The notes: generated by a model from the sequence alone, not told the origin. A stretch of DNA of 11,280 bases from an uncultured Flavobacteriales bacterium (GCA_913057815.1 CAJXOV010000030.1:1-11280), one strand, 5' to 3'. Counted from the first letter of the stretch, positions 1 through 6,410 are shown. Numbers and translations are program-made.

Positions 1-82
1 CTTTTAACAAGAGCTTCTCTCTAGGCCTGTCTTCCTCAGCCCATTCAGTAATTACAGTTTTATTTAATTTTAAATCTTTCAA
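1..82 (-). CDS. radC: DNA repair protein RadC, N-terminal fragment (runs off the left edge)
   Basis: Reading the minus strand leftwards from 82 gives a start of LKDLKLNKTV followed by ITEWAEEDRPREKLLLK. The WAEEDRPREKLL block is the characteristic beginning of Bacteroidota RadC (JAB/MPN-domain family). Only the first 27 or so residues are visible; the catalytic-type JAB domain lies outside the window. No ATG exists in frame upstream, so the best start is TTG at 82-80; an ATT codon at 88-86 is the only other nearby rare option. The gene lies 18 nt beyond the terminator stem that follows rpsT, leaving almost no room for its own promoter. It is probably fed by read-through from rpsT. The family assignment is firm; the start is an inference. 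Confidence 0.8.
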   Translation of the reverse strand, partial: MKDLKLNKTVITEWAEEDRPREKLLLK

Positions 83-92
83 AAAAATAGTG

Positions 93-126
93 CAAAAAAA
101 AGCTCCCAAGAGTGACTTGGGAGCTT
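93..126 (-). terminator. Rho-independent terminator after rpsT
   Basis: A perfect 11-bp inverted repeat (100-110 with 116-126, 5-nt loop) is followed on the minus strand by a run of T (complement of the A run at 94-100). It lies 22 nt past the rpsT stop and just before radC, so it may act as a partial terminator or attenuator for radC. Confidence 0.88.
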
Positions 127-147
127 CAAATATATAATGTTATTTTC

Positions 148-399
148 TTATAATGCGCTTACGTGAGCAGCTAAACCTGACTTCAAGTTAGCAGCCTTAT
201 TCTTATGAATAATATTCTTTTTAGCAAGCTTGTCCAACATTCCAGCTACCGTAGGGAACATTTTCTCTGCTTCTTTCTTATCAGTACTAGCTCTTAAGTT
301 TCTAACAGCTGTTCTTGTAGACTTATGAGCATACCTATTTCTAAGCTTTTTCTTCTCGTCTGATCTAATTCTTCTTAAAGTTGACTTATGATTTGCCAT
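148..399 (-). CDS. rpsT: 30S ribosomal protein S20
   Basis: The product is an 83-residue basic protein beginning MANHKSTLRRIRSDEK, the classic S20 N-terminus. Further along are the family blocks KRNRYAHKS-like (LRNRYAHKSTRTAVRN) and the C-terminal AAKKNIIHKNKAANLKSGL-type segment (LAKKNIIHKNKAANLKSGL), where the protein contacts 16S rRNA. S20 is a primary binding protein of the small subunit that stabilises the 5' and 3' minor domains of 16S rRNA. Length is normal for the family. A perfect TAnnTTTG -7 element lies 23 nt upstream and a strong terminator follows, so it forms its own transcription unit, with radC behind the terminator. Confidence 0.98.
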   Translation of the reverse strand: MANHKSTLRRIRSDEKKKLRNRYAHKSTRTAVRNLRASTDKKEAEKMFPTVAGMLDKLAKKNIIHKNKAANLKSGLAAHVSAL

Positions 400-421
400 C
401 GTGTGTAAAAATTTCGGGCTG

Positions 422-429
422 CAAATATA
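422..429 (-). promoter_or_regulatory. Bacteroidota -7 promoter element of rpsT
   Basis: On the minus strand the sequence reads TATATTTG, a perfect match to the Bacteroidota sigma-A -7 consensus TAnnTTTG, 22 nt before the rpsT ATG. No TTG -33 element is found at the expected 19-21 nt spacing, so the call rests on the -7 match and position only. Confidence 0.5.
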
Positions 430-467
430 CTAAGAATATTAAGATAACCCTACTTCTTAGAATACTT

Positions 468-851
468 TTATGCTCTTTTTAAATCTAAGACCGAAATTAC
501 GAATTCTAATTCGGCTAAAGACTTGAATTGTTCTCCTTTTTCCTCAATCACATCATCTCCTTCCTCGTAGTACCATTTGATTTCATGATCAGCATCACTG
601 TTCTCTAGGATCATTAATAATTCCATGAAATATCGACTAGTGCTTGAATTCAAGTAATCGAACCTAACATCCACTGTTAGTGGTGAAAACTCATCATTTA
701 CAAAGCCTTTCACAGCCTCCAAAACTGGCCCATAAAAATCATACGTATTCTCTAAAAGAGACTTACCATGAATAGATAAAGTACCCTTATTTGGATTAAA
801 TTCTACAAATGGTGAATCTGAAGATTGTTCAATAATAATTATTTCTCTCAT
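468..851 (-). CDS. SiaC-family regulatory phosphoprotein (DUF1987)
   Basis: This 127-residue protein matches the SiaC/DUF1987 family in length and pattern. An N-terminal beta segment carries the ISTPxV-like block (SSDSPFVEFNPNKGTLSIHGKS). Then come a helix starting ENTYDFYGPVLEAV and the central strand-helix block VDVRFDYLNSSTSRYFMELL. In Pseudomonas aeruginosa, SiaC is phosphorylated by the kinase SiaB on a threonine in this block. The equivalent here is within Ser69-Ser70-Thr71, most likely Ser69 after Asn68. In Pseudomonas, unphosphorylated SiaC activates a diguanylate cyclase; no such cyclase is in this window, so the target here is unknown. The gene starts 14 nt after the SiaB-like gene ends, so the two are almost certainly co-transcribed. 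Family is confident; the phosphosite is inferred by pattern. Confidence 0.85.
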   Translation of the reverse strand: MREIIIIEQSSDSPFVEFNPNKGTLSIHGKSLLENTYDFYGPVLEAVKGFVNDEFSPLTVDVRFDYLNSSTSRYFMELLMILENSDADHEIKWYYEEGDDVIEEKGEQFKSLAELEFVISVLDLKRA

Positions 852-865
852 TATATCATTTAAAA

Positions 866-1975
866 TTAGACATATGCTTTTAGAGTGAAAAAGAGTTTAC
901 CGTCAGGGCTCTTTGTAAAATTATAATGAAGTGGTTTAGCACTAGATTTTGCTATTTCCAGCAGACCTAGTCCCGAGTTTAATTTATCCTCACTAGATAG
1001 GGAGGAAATGAGTTTATTTTTTATTTGCTTATCTATTTCTTCGTCTGAACTTGTAATAGTTTTAGCTAAAAGCTCTTCGAATTCTACTTTTTGAGATAGG
1101 TTTACAGGATTTCCGGCCTCTATAAAGAAGCTATCGTTATGTGTTCCTATTAAGAACACACCTTCCTTAATTCCACCATGTTCCTCACCATGCTTAGAAA
1201 TATTCTGGAGAATTTCGATAAGCATATGGCCTACCTTTTTCATCCTTCTTATCTCAGCTTTATTTTTACCCATATTATCCTCTACTATGCGTAGCAATGG
1301 CAAAATGGACTTCTGACTAAAATCTCCTTTATATTGTAAAAGAAGATTTTCTGAATGCATGTTACTTAGTATGTCTCCAGTAAAATCTATGTAATCGATA
1401 TTTGCTTTTTCAGAAGATTTTAAAAACAAAACCTGCTGATGAAATAAAGACATATTATCACTGGCACTCTCTACTTTGTACTTAATTTTTTGTCCTGATT
1501 TTCTGGCTAATTCGATTAGCCCTAATCCTGCACCACCTTTTCCGCTTAACTCATTATCTCTTAGTGCAGTTCTGTAAACTTGTTTAAGCTCATCAGAGTT
1601 TAAACTATTTATATATTCCACTTGATTAATTAAATCATCAACCTGAGAAGTCTCAACTAGGTTAATTGAATTAATCACATAAGCTTCGCCAATATTCTTA
1701 AAACTGAAAAGACCGTCATTTAATGTAGCCGCTAGTTCCTGAGGAGTTTCTTCTCCATGTCTTACAATATTTTGAAAACACTCTACTAATAAGAAAGATA
1801 TTTTTCTACTCACTTTAGGAAGCCCCTGGTTATCAGCAATTGTATTTTCAGAAATATCAATAATCCTAGTCGTTAGATCATCCATAAAAGGACCCCTATA
1901 GGCGAAAGATATTCTACAATTCTTCGATTTCTCAAAGAATTCATATGCTGTTAATAATGGACTAGAATATGTCAT
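866..1975 (-). CDS. Double-domain SiaB-family protein kinase
   Basis: This 369-residue protein contains two successive GHKL-type (HATPase-like) kinase domains of the SiaB/DUF6272 type. Domain 1 (about 1-190) has RGPF at 27-30, the N-box ECFQNIVRHG (65-74) and the glycine-rich box GKGGAGLGLIE (145-155). Domain 2 (about 195-369) repeats the order with KGDF (216-219), EILQNISKHG (254-263) and NSGLGLLE (333-340). Both keep the Glu, Asn and His of the N-box, so both could bind ATP. Known single-domain SiaB is about half this length, so this looks like a fused duplication. It probably phosphorylates the SiaC-like protein encoded 14 nt downstream. The ATG at 1975 follows the stop of a possible 17-codon upstream ORF by one base. 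No membrane segments are seen. Confidence 0.82.
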   Translation of the reverse strand: MTYSSPLLTAYEFFEKSKNCRISFAYRGPFMDDLTTRIIDISENTIADNQGLPKVSRKISFLLVECFQNIVRHGEETPQELAATLNDGLFSFKNIGEAYVINSINLVETSQVDDLINQVEYINSLNSDELKQVYRTALRDNELSGKGGAGLGLIELARKSGQKIKYKVESASDNMSLFHQQVLFLKSSEKANIDYIDFTGDILSNMHSENLLLQYKGDFSQKSILPLLRIVEDNMGKNKAEIRRMKKVGHMLIEILQNISKHGEEHGGIKEGVFLIGTHNDSFFIEAGNPVNLSQKVEFEELLAKTITSSDEEIDKQIKNKLISSLSSEDKLNSGLGLLEIAKSSAKPLHYNFTKSPDGKLFFTLKAYV

Positions 1976-1976
1976 T

Positions 1977-2030
1977 TTAATCGATCTCCAATATTAAATG
2001 GGAGACCTTAAAGTTTTTTAGCTCCATCAT
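1977..2030 (-). CDS. Possible 17-codon upstream ORF abutting the kinase start
   Basis: On the minus strand two consecutive ATG codons (2030-2025) open a 17-codon frame, MMELKNFKVSHLILEID, whose TAA ends one base before the kinase ATG (TAAAATG). The same junction couples proS to its downstream gene in this window. The frame upstream is closed by a TAA, so this is not the tail of a longer gene. There is no sign of homology or ribosome binding; it may be a chance ORF or a short leader peptide. Confidence 0.25.
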   Translation of the reverse strand: MMELKNFKVSHLILEID

Positions 2031-2296
2031 ATACGGCACAAAAGCACTTTAGGTTTTATTTATTTATTCGGACACTAAACTTAGCAGCTATTATATCAAC
2101 CGACCTTTCAGATACACCCACTTACCTAGCTCATAATCACATTGTAATGCACCAACCTATTTAACAAACTGATTAAGGATAATAAAATTATTCGATTAAA
2201 ACTATGATCAAAATCAGTTAGAAATAACTTTTGCATCATTCAATAAAAAGCACGATTACAGACATTTGAAATAGAAAAGAAAGTCGAATAAGACCA

Positions 2297-2312
2297 TTCA
2301 ATACAAATTGAA
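2297..2312. repeat. Inverted repeat just upstream of the stress protein start
   Basis: TTCAAT and ATTGAA form a perfect 6-bp inverted repeat around a 4-nt loop (ACAA), ending 8 nt before the ATG at 2321. It could be a small 5'-UTR hairpin or an operator. AT content makes chance plausible. Confidence 0.3.
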
Positions 2313-2320
2313 CACTAGAA

Positions 2321-3145
2321 ATGAAACAAGTTATTCTCCCTACGGATTTTTCCGAAAATGCATGGAAAGCAATGTCATATGCTGCCAATATTCACCACAA
2401 TCAACCGGTGAGTTTTCACCTATTAACTTGTATTAGTCCTCCTGTTTATCAAATAGACAATGGATTGGCAGTAGATATCCAAGCGCTTTTAAAGGAAGCT
2501 GAAAAAGATTTAAAAAAGACTTTGAAAAAATTCGCTGATTTAGATCACCATGATAAAACTAAGTTCACCGTAAAAGCGAAGTTGGGAAATGTACTGGATG
2601 CCATAGAGAACATTCTTTCTCCTTTATCTACATCCGAAACATCTGTAGTAATAGGGAGCCATGGAAACGGAACTCTCTTTCAGAACTTGTTTGGGACAAC
2701 AGCTTCAGCTATTATAGAAAAATGTACTACTTCTGTTTATTGCGTACCGTCCAACGCTACACTTGAGACTCCAAAGAACATCTTACTTGCTCTAGACTCC
2801 CATCCTGAGGCAATTAATAATAAGCTTGCACACATAGCTCTATTGGCACAAGAATTTCAATCTAGTATACATGTAGTAAACGTAAGTAACATTATTCCGC
2901 ACTATCAAATAAACTCGCCTGAATGGATTATCTGCGAACATCACTTTAAGATTTTAGATCATTCATACCATTCTATTAAAGATGAAAGTCTCAAAAAAGG
3001 ATTGTTAAAATTCACATCTTCCCAAAGTATAGATCTCATAATTATGATCAAGACTAAAAAAGGACTTTTCGACCAACTATTCAAAAAAAGCAACACAAAA
3101 GAAATAGTATTTCATGGAGACAAACCCCTCCTAGTAATTAAATAA
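2321..3145 (+). CDS. Tandem universal stress protein (UspA family)
   Basis: This 274-residue cytosolic protein has two Usp folds. The first (1-145) opens with KQVILPTDFSENA, placing the usual nucleotide-contacting Asp at position 9. It carries a complete ATP-binding signature G-2x-G-9x-G-T: G112, G115, G125, T126. The second (about 151-274) opens with PKNILLALDS and ends GDKPLLVIK, but in the corresponding stretch (242-262) the glycine motif is lost. It is therefore probably a non-ATP-binding partner domain. Such asymmetric tandem Usp proteins are common in Bacteroidota and are linked to stress or stationary-phase survival; the exact role here is unknown. It lies 12 nt upstream of a His-rich unknown gene and is probably co-transcribed with it. 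Confidence 0.9.
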   Translation: MKQVILPTDFSENAWKAMSYAANIHHNQPVSFHLLTCISPPVYQIDNGLAVDIQALLKEAEKDLKKTLKKFADLDHHDKTKFTVKAKLGNVLDAIENILSPLSTSETSVVIGSHGNGTLFQNLFGTTASAIIEKCTTSVYCVPSNATLETPKNILLALDSHPEAINNKLAHIALLAQEFQSSIHVVNVSNIIPHYQINSPEWIICEHHFKILDHSYHSIKDESLKKGLLKFTSSQSIDLIIMIKTKKGLFDQLFKKSNTKEIVFHGDKPLLVIK

Positions 3146-3157
3146 AAACAACAAATC

Positions 3158-3607
3158 ATGAATAATATAGTAGATCTACACAAATCAGTAAGCATTGAAA
3201 AGAATCAAGGAGAAATCAACATCATCTTTAATGAGCCAATACCTGATACCATTTCATTTAAGGATATAGGATTATCAGACGAGGATTTGTATTTCGAATC
3301 AGGACACATCCGAATAAAATTTGATTTCAGTAAAACTAACGGTGTACGCAAGTTTTATGACATACCCACTTTTAGAATTGAATACTATGAGAAGATGTCT
3401 GAAACTCATTGGATATGTGATTTTAATGAAAAAACCATCTTAGATAAAACCGATCACTATGGTCACTCTACGGTTTTATTAATGAAAAGAAAAGAAATAG
3501 AGAGTGCTGAGCATCATCATTCGAATGCTCTTCTTTTACATGCTGAGTTTCCAAAGCCTGTGCATTTAAAGGCAGACAAATCAGATTTTCACTTCTTTAG
3601 AAGTTAA
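3158..3607 (+). CDS. Hypothetical protein with a His-rich C-terminal part
   Basis: I do not recognise this 149-residue protein. It has no signal peptide or membrane segment, so it should be cytosolic. The N-terminal two thirds look like alternating beta strands with many acidic and aromatic residues (IRIKFDFSKT, TFRIEYYEK). The C-terminal third is rich in histidine: H100, H103, HHH at 119-121, H128, H136 and H145. This could suggest metal binding, though there is no recognised motif. It starts 12 nt after the universal stress protein gene, on the same strand, so the two likely form an operon and may share a stress role. Its stop lies only 9 nt from the stop of the convergent small gene, with no terminator between. 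Confidence 0.75.
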   Translation: MNNIVDLHKSVSIEKNQGEINIIFNEPIPDTISFKDIGLSDEDLYFESGHIRIKFDFSKTNGVRKFYDIPTFRIEYYEKMSETHWICDFNEKTILDKTDHYGHSTVLLMKRKEIESAEHHHSNALLLHAEFPKPVHLKADKSDFHFFRS

Positions 3608-3616
3608 CACTGAAAC

Positions 3617-3838
3617 CTAATACTCTGATGCATCACCACATGGGTTTGCTTCAGGGTCAATTCCACATTTGCCAAATGTATTTGGTGGTACTACTTCATT
3701 TTTTTTCTTAAGTCGTATAAGTGCTGAGCTTATCATAGATAAATCATATTCTTCACCCAACATTTTAGAAACTTGAAGAATATTTAACTCTTCAAAATCT
3801 AAAGATGCTATTAATTTCTCTAATTTTTTCTCGGACAT
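3617..3838 (-). CDS. Small unknown protein with a Cys-containing tail
   Basis: The product is a 73-residue protein if started at ATG 3838 (MSEKKLEKLIASLDFEELNI). In-frame ATGs also exist at 3844 and 3868. The 3868 start overlaps the region just upstream of a perfect -7 element (3854-3861), whose transcript would begin near 3847-3850, so that start would not be in the message. The body (1-50) is predicted helical, with a pattern resembling a small winged-helix or helix-turn-helix unit (LQVSKMLGEEYDLSMISSALIRLKK split over 21-45). The tail (51-73) is Pro/Gly/acid-rich with Cys58 and Cys67, possibly a disulfide or metal pair. I do not recognise a family. It is convergent with the stress operon. 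Confidence 0.65.
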   Translation of the reverse strand: MSEKKLEKLIASLDFEELNILQVSKMLGEEYDLSMISSALIRLKKKNEVVPPNTFGKCGIDPEANPCGDASEY

Positions 3839-3853
3839 ATTCATTTCGAAGTA

Positions 3854-3861
3854 CAAAGATA
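3854..3861 (-). promoter_or_regulatory. Bacteroidota -7 element for the small unknown gene
   Basis: The minus strand reads TATCTTTG, a perfect TAnnTTTG. It is 15 nt upstream of the ATG at 3838 and supports that start over the one at 3868. No TTG is seen at the ideal -33 spacing. Confidence 0.45.
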
Positions 3862-3955
3862 AAGGCATTTCACTCTAATCTTTAAAGTAATATAAGCTTG
3901 CCTACTGAGTTTAATTCCTCACTCCTTACACGTGCTTAACCAAACTACAAAGCAC

Positions 3956-3987
3956 AAAAAAACCCTTCCAAATTGGAAGGGTTTTTT
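3956..3987 (-). terminator. Rho-independent terminator after tRNA-Glu
   Basis: The 7-bp GC-containing stem CCCTTCC/GGAAGGG (3963-3969 with 3975-3981) is flanked by an A run (3956-3962) and a T run (3982-3987). The minus-strand transcript from the tRNA gene meets it 5 nt past the tRNA 3' end. By symmetry it could also work on the plus strand. Confidence 0.88.
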
Positions 3988-3992
3988 CTCTG

Positions 3993-4064
3993 TAGCCCGT
4001 AGGGGATTCGAACCCCTGCTACCAGGATGAAAACCTGGCGTCCTAACCCCTAGACGAACGGGCC
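3993..4064 (-). tRNA. tRNA-Glu (anticodon UUC)
   Basis: The 72-nt minus-strand sequence folds into a full cloverleaf. It has a 7-bp acceptor stem (GGCCCGT with ACGGGCT), a D-arm with the AGGGGTTAGGAC loop side, and a 5-bp anticodon stem CCAGG/CCTGG around the loop TTTTCAT, giving anticodon TTC (Glu). The T-arm is AGGGG/CCCCT around TTCGAAT. The first acceptor pair is a G1-U72 wobble and the discriminator is A. CCA is not encoded; the sequence continues CAGAG, so CCA must be added after transcription. A perfect -7 element lies 18 nt upstream and a strong terminator follows, so it is a single-tRNA transcription unit. Confidence 0.96.
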
Positions 4065-4082
4065 AATTTTAAAATTGGAGTG

Positions 4083-4090
4083 CAAATATA
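4083..4090 (-). promoter_or_regulatory. Bacteroidota -7 element for tRNA-Glu
   Basis: The minus strand reads TATATTTG followed by CA, a perfect TAnnTTTG 18 nt before the mature 5' end. It is the same 10-mer, TATATTTGCA, found before rpsT. No -33 TTG is seen at standard spacing. Confidence 0.5.
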
Positions 4091-4126
4091 ATAAGCTTTT
4101 TCGTTTCTGAATTAAAAAAGTTTCAA

Positions 4127-4822
4127 TTATTCTATAGAATCATTATCTGACTGAAATTTAAAGCCCAATCTTTTACCTGTTTTTATATTTAAATGCTGAC
4201 TTACCGCTTCTATTGCCTGCACCGAAACCTCCTGTACATCCTGGTATGGAGGCGTAAACAAGTCGAAATCTAGGGTGTATAACACCGCAGACTGAACTAT
4301 ACCTTTTAAACCTTCTTTTGTAAGGGCTGCATTTGTAAAATCATTGTACAAAAACCCTAATTGACGCTTTCCTTGTACTAAAAAGTGGTCATCTTTATTA
4401 ATAAAGATTCGAGCGATTAGATATCCAGAGTCATTTACTCTGTTGTATTTTATAGAATCGGATAAGAAATTATAAATATTAATCACTCCTACATAACCCC
4501 TGCTAGGATCCTCTTCTAGGTAGCTAGTTCTCCAAAGACTATTCGTACTTTCAAATTTAAATACATTAGTGTGCATGTAAAAGTGAAGTACATCACCTCC
4601 AATAGTTATCTGAGCTTCGTAATCCCCTTTATCGTTATATTCTAGCCGGACTCTATTATCCTTATCCCCAAAAGAATCTCTAGCTTCATCTACCACATCG
4701 CCTAACACCTCTTTTAATTGACTAAAAGACTCACTAGTATTTTGAAAAATATCTTGCTTTAAACACGCCTTTTCTTTCAGCATATTTACAATCAGCTCCT
4801 GCGGGTTCTTTTCTTCTTTCAT
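4127..4822 (-). CDS. Hypothetical protein translationally coupled to proS
   Basis: I do not recognise this 231-residue protein by function. It starts at ATG 4822, one base after the proS stop (TAA-A-ATG), so it is surely co-transcribed with and probably translationally coupled to proS. A TTG at 4840 would extend it by 6 residues inside proS and is less likely. It has no signal peptide or membrane segment. The N-terminal third is helical and charged (KEEKNPQELIVNMLKEKA, then SFSQLKEVLGDVVDEARDSF). The rest alternates beta segments with aromatic-rich strands (VLHFYMHTNVFKFE, YVGVINIYNFLSD, YLIARIFINKDDHFLV) and ends with KRLGFKFQSDNDSIE. The composition suggests a globular cytosolic protein. 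Its position after proS does not by itself prove a translation role. Confidence 0.75.
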   Translation of the reverse strand: MKEEKNPQELIVNMLKEKACLKQDIFQNTSESFSQLKEVLGDVVDEARDSFGDKDNRVRLEYNDKGDYEAQITIGGDVLHFYMHTNVFKFESTNSLWRTSYLEEDPSRGYVGVINIYNFLSDSIKYNRVNDSGYLIARIFINKDDHFLVQGKRQLGFLYNDFTNAALTKEGLKGIVQSAVLYTLDFDLFTPPYQDVQEVSVQAIEAVSQHLNIKTGKRLGFKFQSDNDSIE

Positions 4823-4823
4823 T

Positions 4824-6302
4824 TTAATATGCTTTTGCAAAAATTACTCTCTGATTACTTTCCGCTCCAGAGTATACACATTTTCCCTTTAAAGGCGCTT
4901 CATCAAAAGGAATACATCTTATCGTAGCATTTGTTTCCTTCTTAATAGCTTCTTCCGTTTCTCCTGTTCCATCCCAATGGGTTAAAATAAACCCACCTTT
5001 TTTATCAAGAACTGATTTAAACTCTTCAAATGTAACTACTTCAGTAATATTTTCCTTACAGAAATCTAAAGCTCTGTTAAAAAGAGATTCTTGAATTTCT
5101 TCTAGCCTCGTAGTAATAGTCGAAAATGCATCTGTAAACTCAATCGTTTCTTTGGTGTTCAAATCTCTTCTTGCTATTTCAACAGTGCCATTTTGTAAAT
5201 CTCTATTTCCAATAGCTACTCTAAGAGGAACTCCTTTTAACTCATGTTCTGCAAATTTCCAACCTGGCTTCTTAGTGTCATCATCATCGAATTTGACTGA
5301 AACTCCTGCGCTTTTTAAACTATCTATTAGCGGTGCAATATGGCTTCGAATAGCTTCTAGCTGCTCTTCTCCTTTATATATAGGTACAATAACCACTTGT
5401 ATTGGTGCTAACTTAGGAGGAAGAACCAATCCTAAGTCATCTGAATGTGTCATGATTAATGCTCCCATTAACCTTGTACTCACACCCCATGAGGTAGCCC
5501 AAACTAACTCCTTTTTACCTTCTTTATTCGTAAACTGTACATCAAAAGCTTTAGCGAAATTTTGACCAAGAAAGTGCGAAGTTCCAGCTTGGAGTGCTTT
5601 ACCATCTTGCATTAAAGCCTCTATAGTAAATGTTTCATCTGCTCCTGCAAATCTTTCTGACTCTGATTTACTTCCCATAATTACTGGCATGGCCATCCAA
5701 TTCTGAGCAAATTCAGAATAAACGTTCACCATTTTTTCTGACTCTTCTAAAGCTTCGGCTTTAGTGGCATGGGCGGTATGGCCTTCTTGCCAAAGAAATT
5801 CCGCTGTTCTAAGAAAAAGCCTCGTTCTCATCTCCCATCTGACTACATTAGCCCATTGGTTGATGAGAATAGGAAGATCTCTATAAGATTCAATCCAACC
5901 TCTATAAGTATTCCAAATAATAGCTTCAGATGTAGGTCTAACTATTAACTCTTCTTCGAGCTTGGCATTAGGGTCTACAACAAGCTTTGAAGAGTCATTT
6001 GGATCTGTTTTTAGTCTATAATGAGTTACTACTGCGCATTCTTTAGCAAAACCTTCAGCATTTTTCTCTTCAGCCTCGAATAAACTTTTAGGAACGAAAA
6101 GAGGAAAATATGCATTTTGATGACCTGTTTCTTTGAACATATGGTCCAATTGGTCTCTCATTTTTTCCCAAATGGCAAAACCGTAAGGCTTGATCACCAT
6201 GCATCCTCTTACAGCAGAATGCTCCGCTAAGTCCGCTCCTGCTACTATTTCATTATACCATGCTGAATAATTATCAGCTCGGGTTGTTAATTTTTTGGCC
6301 AT
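4824..6302 (-). CDS. proS: Prolyl-tRNA synthetase (ProS type 3, archaeal/eukaryote-like)
   Basis: This cytosolic enzyme charges tRNA-Pro with proline using ATP. The 492-residue form starting [20 protein letters not shown] matches the compact Bacteroidota ProS type that lacks the large editing insertion. Class II synthetase motifs are clear: motif 1 region with [16 protein letters not shown] (34-49), VRPTSEAI (121-128), motif 2 [20 protein letters not shown] (156-175), the [12 protein letters not shown] substrate loop (240-251) and motif 3 [15 protein letters not shown] (275-289). An anticodon-binding domain follows (VVIVPIYK onward), and the C-terminus ends [19 protein letters not shown]. An in-frame ATG at 6338 would add 12 residues, but the -7 element at 6340-6347 would start the transcript downstream of it, so 6302 is preferred. 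It heads an operon with the unknown gene at 4127-4822. Confidence 0.97.
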   Translation of the reverse strand: MAKKLTTRADNYSAWYNEIVAGADLAEHSAVRGCMVIKPYGFAIWEKMRDQLDHMFKETGHQNAYFPLFVPKSLFEAEEKNAEGFAKECAVVTHYRLKTDPNDSSKLVVDPNAKLEEELIVRPTSEAIIWNTYRGWIESYRDLPILINQWANVVRWEMRTRLFLRTAEFLWQEGHTAHATKAEALEESEKMVNVYSEFAQNWMAMPVIMGSKSESERFAGADETFTIEALMQDGKALQAGTSHFLGQNFAKAFDVQFTNKEGKKELVWATSWGVSTRLMGALIMTHSDDLGLVLPPKLAPIQVVIVPIYKGEEQLEAIRSHIAPLIDSLKSAGVSVKFDDDDTKKPGWKFAEHELKGVPLRVAIGNRDLQNGTVEIARRDLNTKETIEFTDAFSTITTRLEEIQESLFNRALDFCKENITEVVTFEEFKSVLDKKGGFILTHWDGTGETEEAIKKETNATIRCIPFDEAPLKGKCVYSGAESNQRVIFAKAY

Positions 6303-6339
6303 GTTTTTTTGGTATAATTGTTGTTTTATTACCAGCATG

Positions 6340-6347
6340 CAAATGTA
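6340..6347 (-). promoter_or_regulatory. Bacteroidota -7 element for proS
   Basis: The minus strand reads TACATTTG, then CA, a perfect TAnnTTTG. A start about 4-7 nt further on (near 6333-6336) gives a leader of about 30 nt to the ATG at 6302 and excludes the ATG at 6338. No TTG is found at the ideal -33 spacing. Confidence 0.5.
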
Positions 6348-6374
6348 GCAATTTCAAATGATTCATTATTTTTA

Positions 6375-6405
6375 TTGCAACGCTAGCCAGACAAATGTAA
6401 CTTTA
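6375..6405 (+). promoter_or_regulatory. Promoter of the lipoprotein-porin pair (-33 TTG, -7 TAnnTTTA)
   Basis: TTG at 6375-6377 and TAACTTTA at 6398-6405 are separated by 20 nt, the spacing expected for the Bacteroidota housekeeping promoter; the -7 differs from TAnnTTTG only in the last base. The predicted transcription start, about 4-7 nt later, falls on or next to the ATG at 6411, implying a leaderless or nearly leaderless mRNA. Confidence 0.45.
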
Positions 6406-6410
6406 GAAAC

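Larger units (their letters stand above)
1976..2320. other. Divergent intergenic region between the SiaB-like kinase and the stress protein
   Basis: These 345 bp are AT-rich and hold no convincing conserved gene. Both flanking units are transcribed away from it, so it should contain two promoters. I found no perfect TTG-N20-TAnnTTTG pair on either strand. Near matches are TAAGTTTA on the minus strand (about 2075-2082) and TAACTTTTG on the plus strand (2225-2233). It does contain a short minus-strand ORF next to the kinase and an inverted repeat next to the stress gene, listed separately. Confidence 0.6.

Noticed and set aside
430..460. Inverted repeat CTAAGAA/TTCTTAG considered as a terminator for the SiaC-like gene
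   Set aside because: The stem is AT-rich with a 17-nt loop and has no T run after it on the minus strand; it overlaps the rpsT promoter region.
2075..2233. Near matches to TAnnTTTG in the divergent region as promoters for the kinase and stress genes
   Set aside because: Each has a mismatch and no TTG at 19-21 nt; too weak in AT-rich DNA to annotate.
5152..5565. 137-codon plus-strand frame opposite proS
   Set aside because: Fully antisense to a strongly conserved synthetase core, no family resemblance.
6303..6338. 12-residue N-terminal extension of ProS from ATG 6338
   Set aside because: Relatives start near MAKKL, and the -7 element at 6340-6347 would place the transcript start downstream of this ATG.
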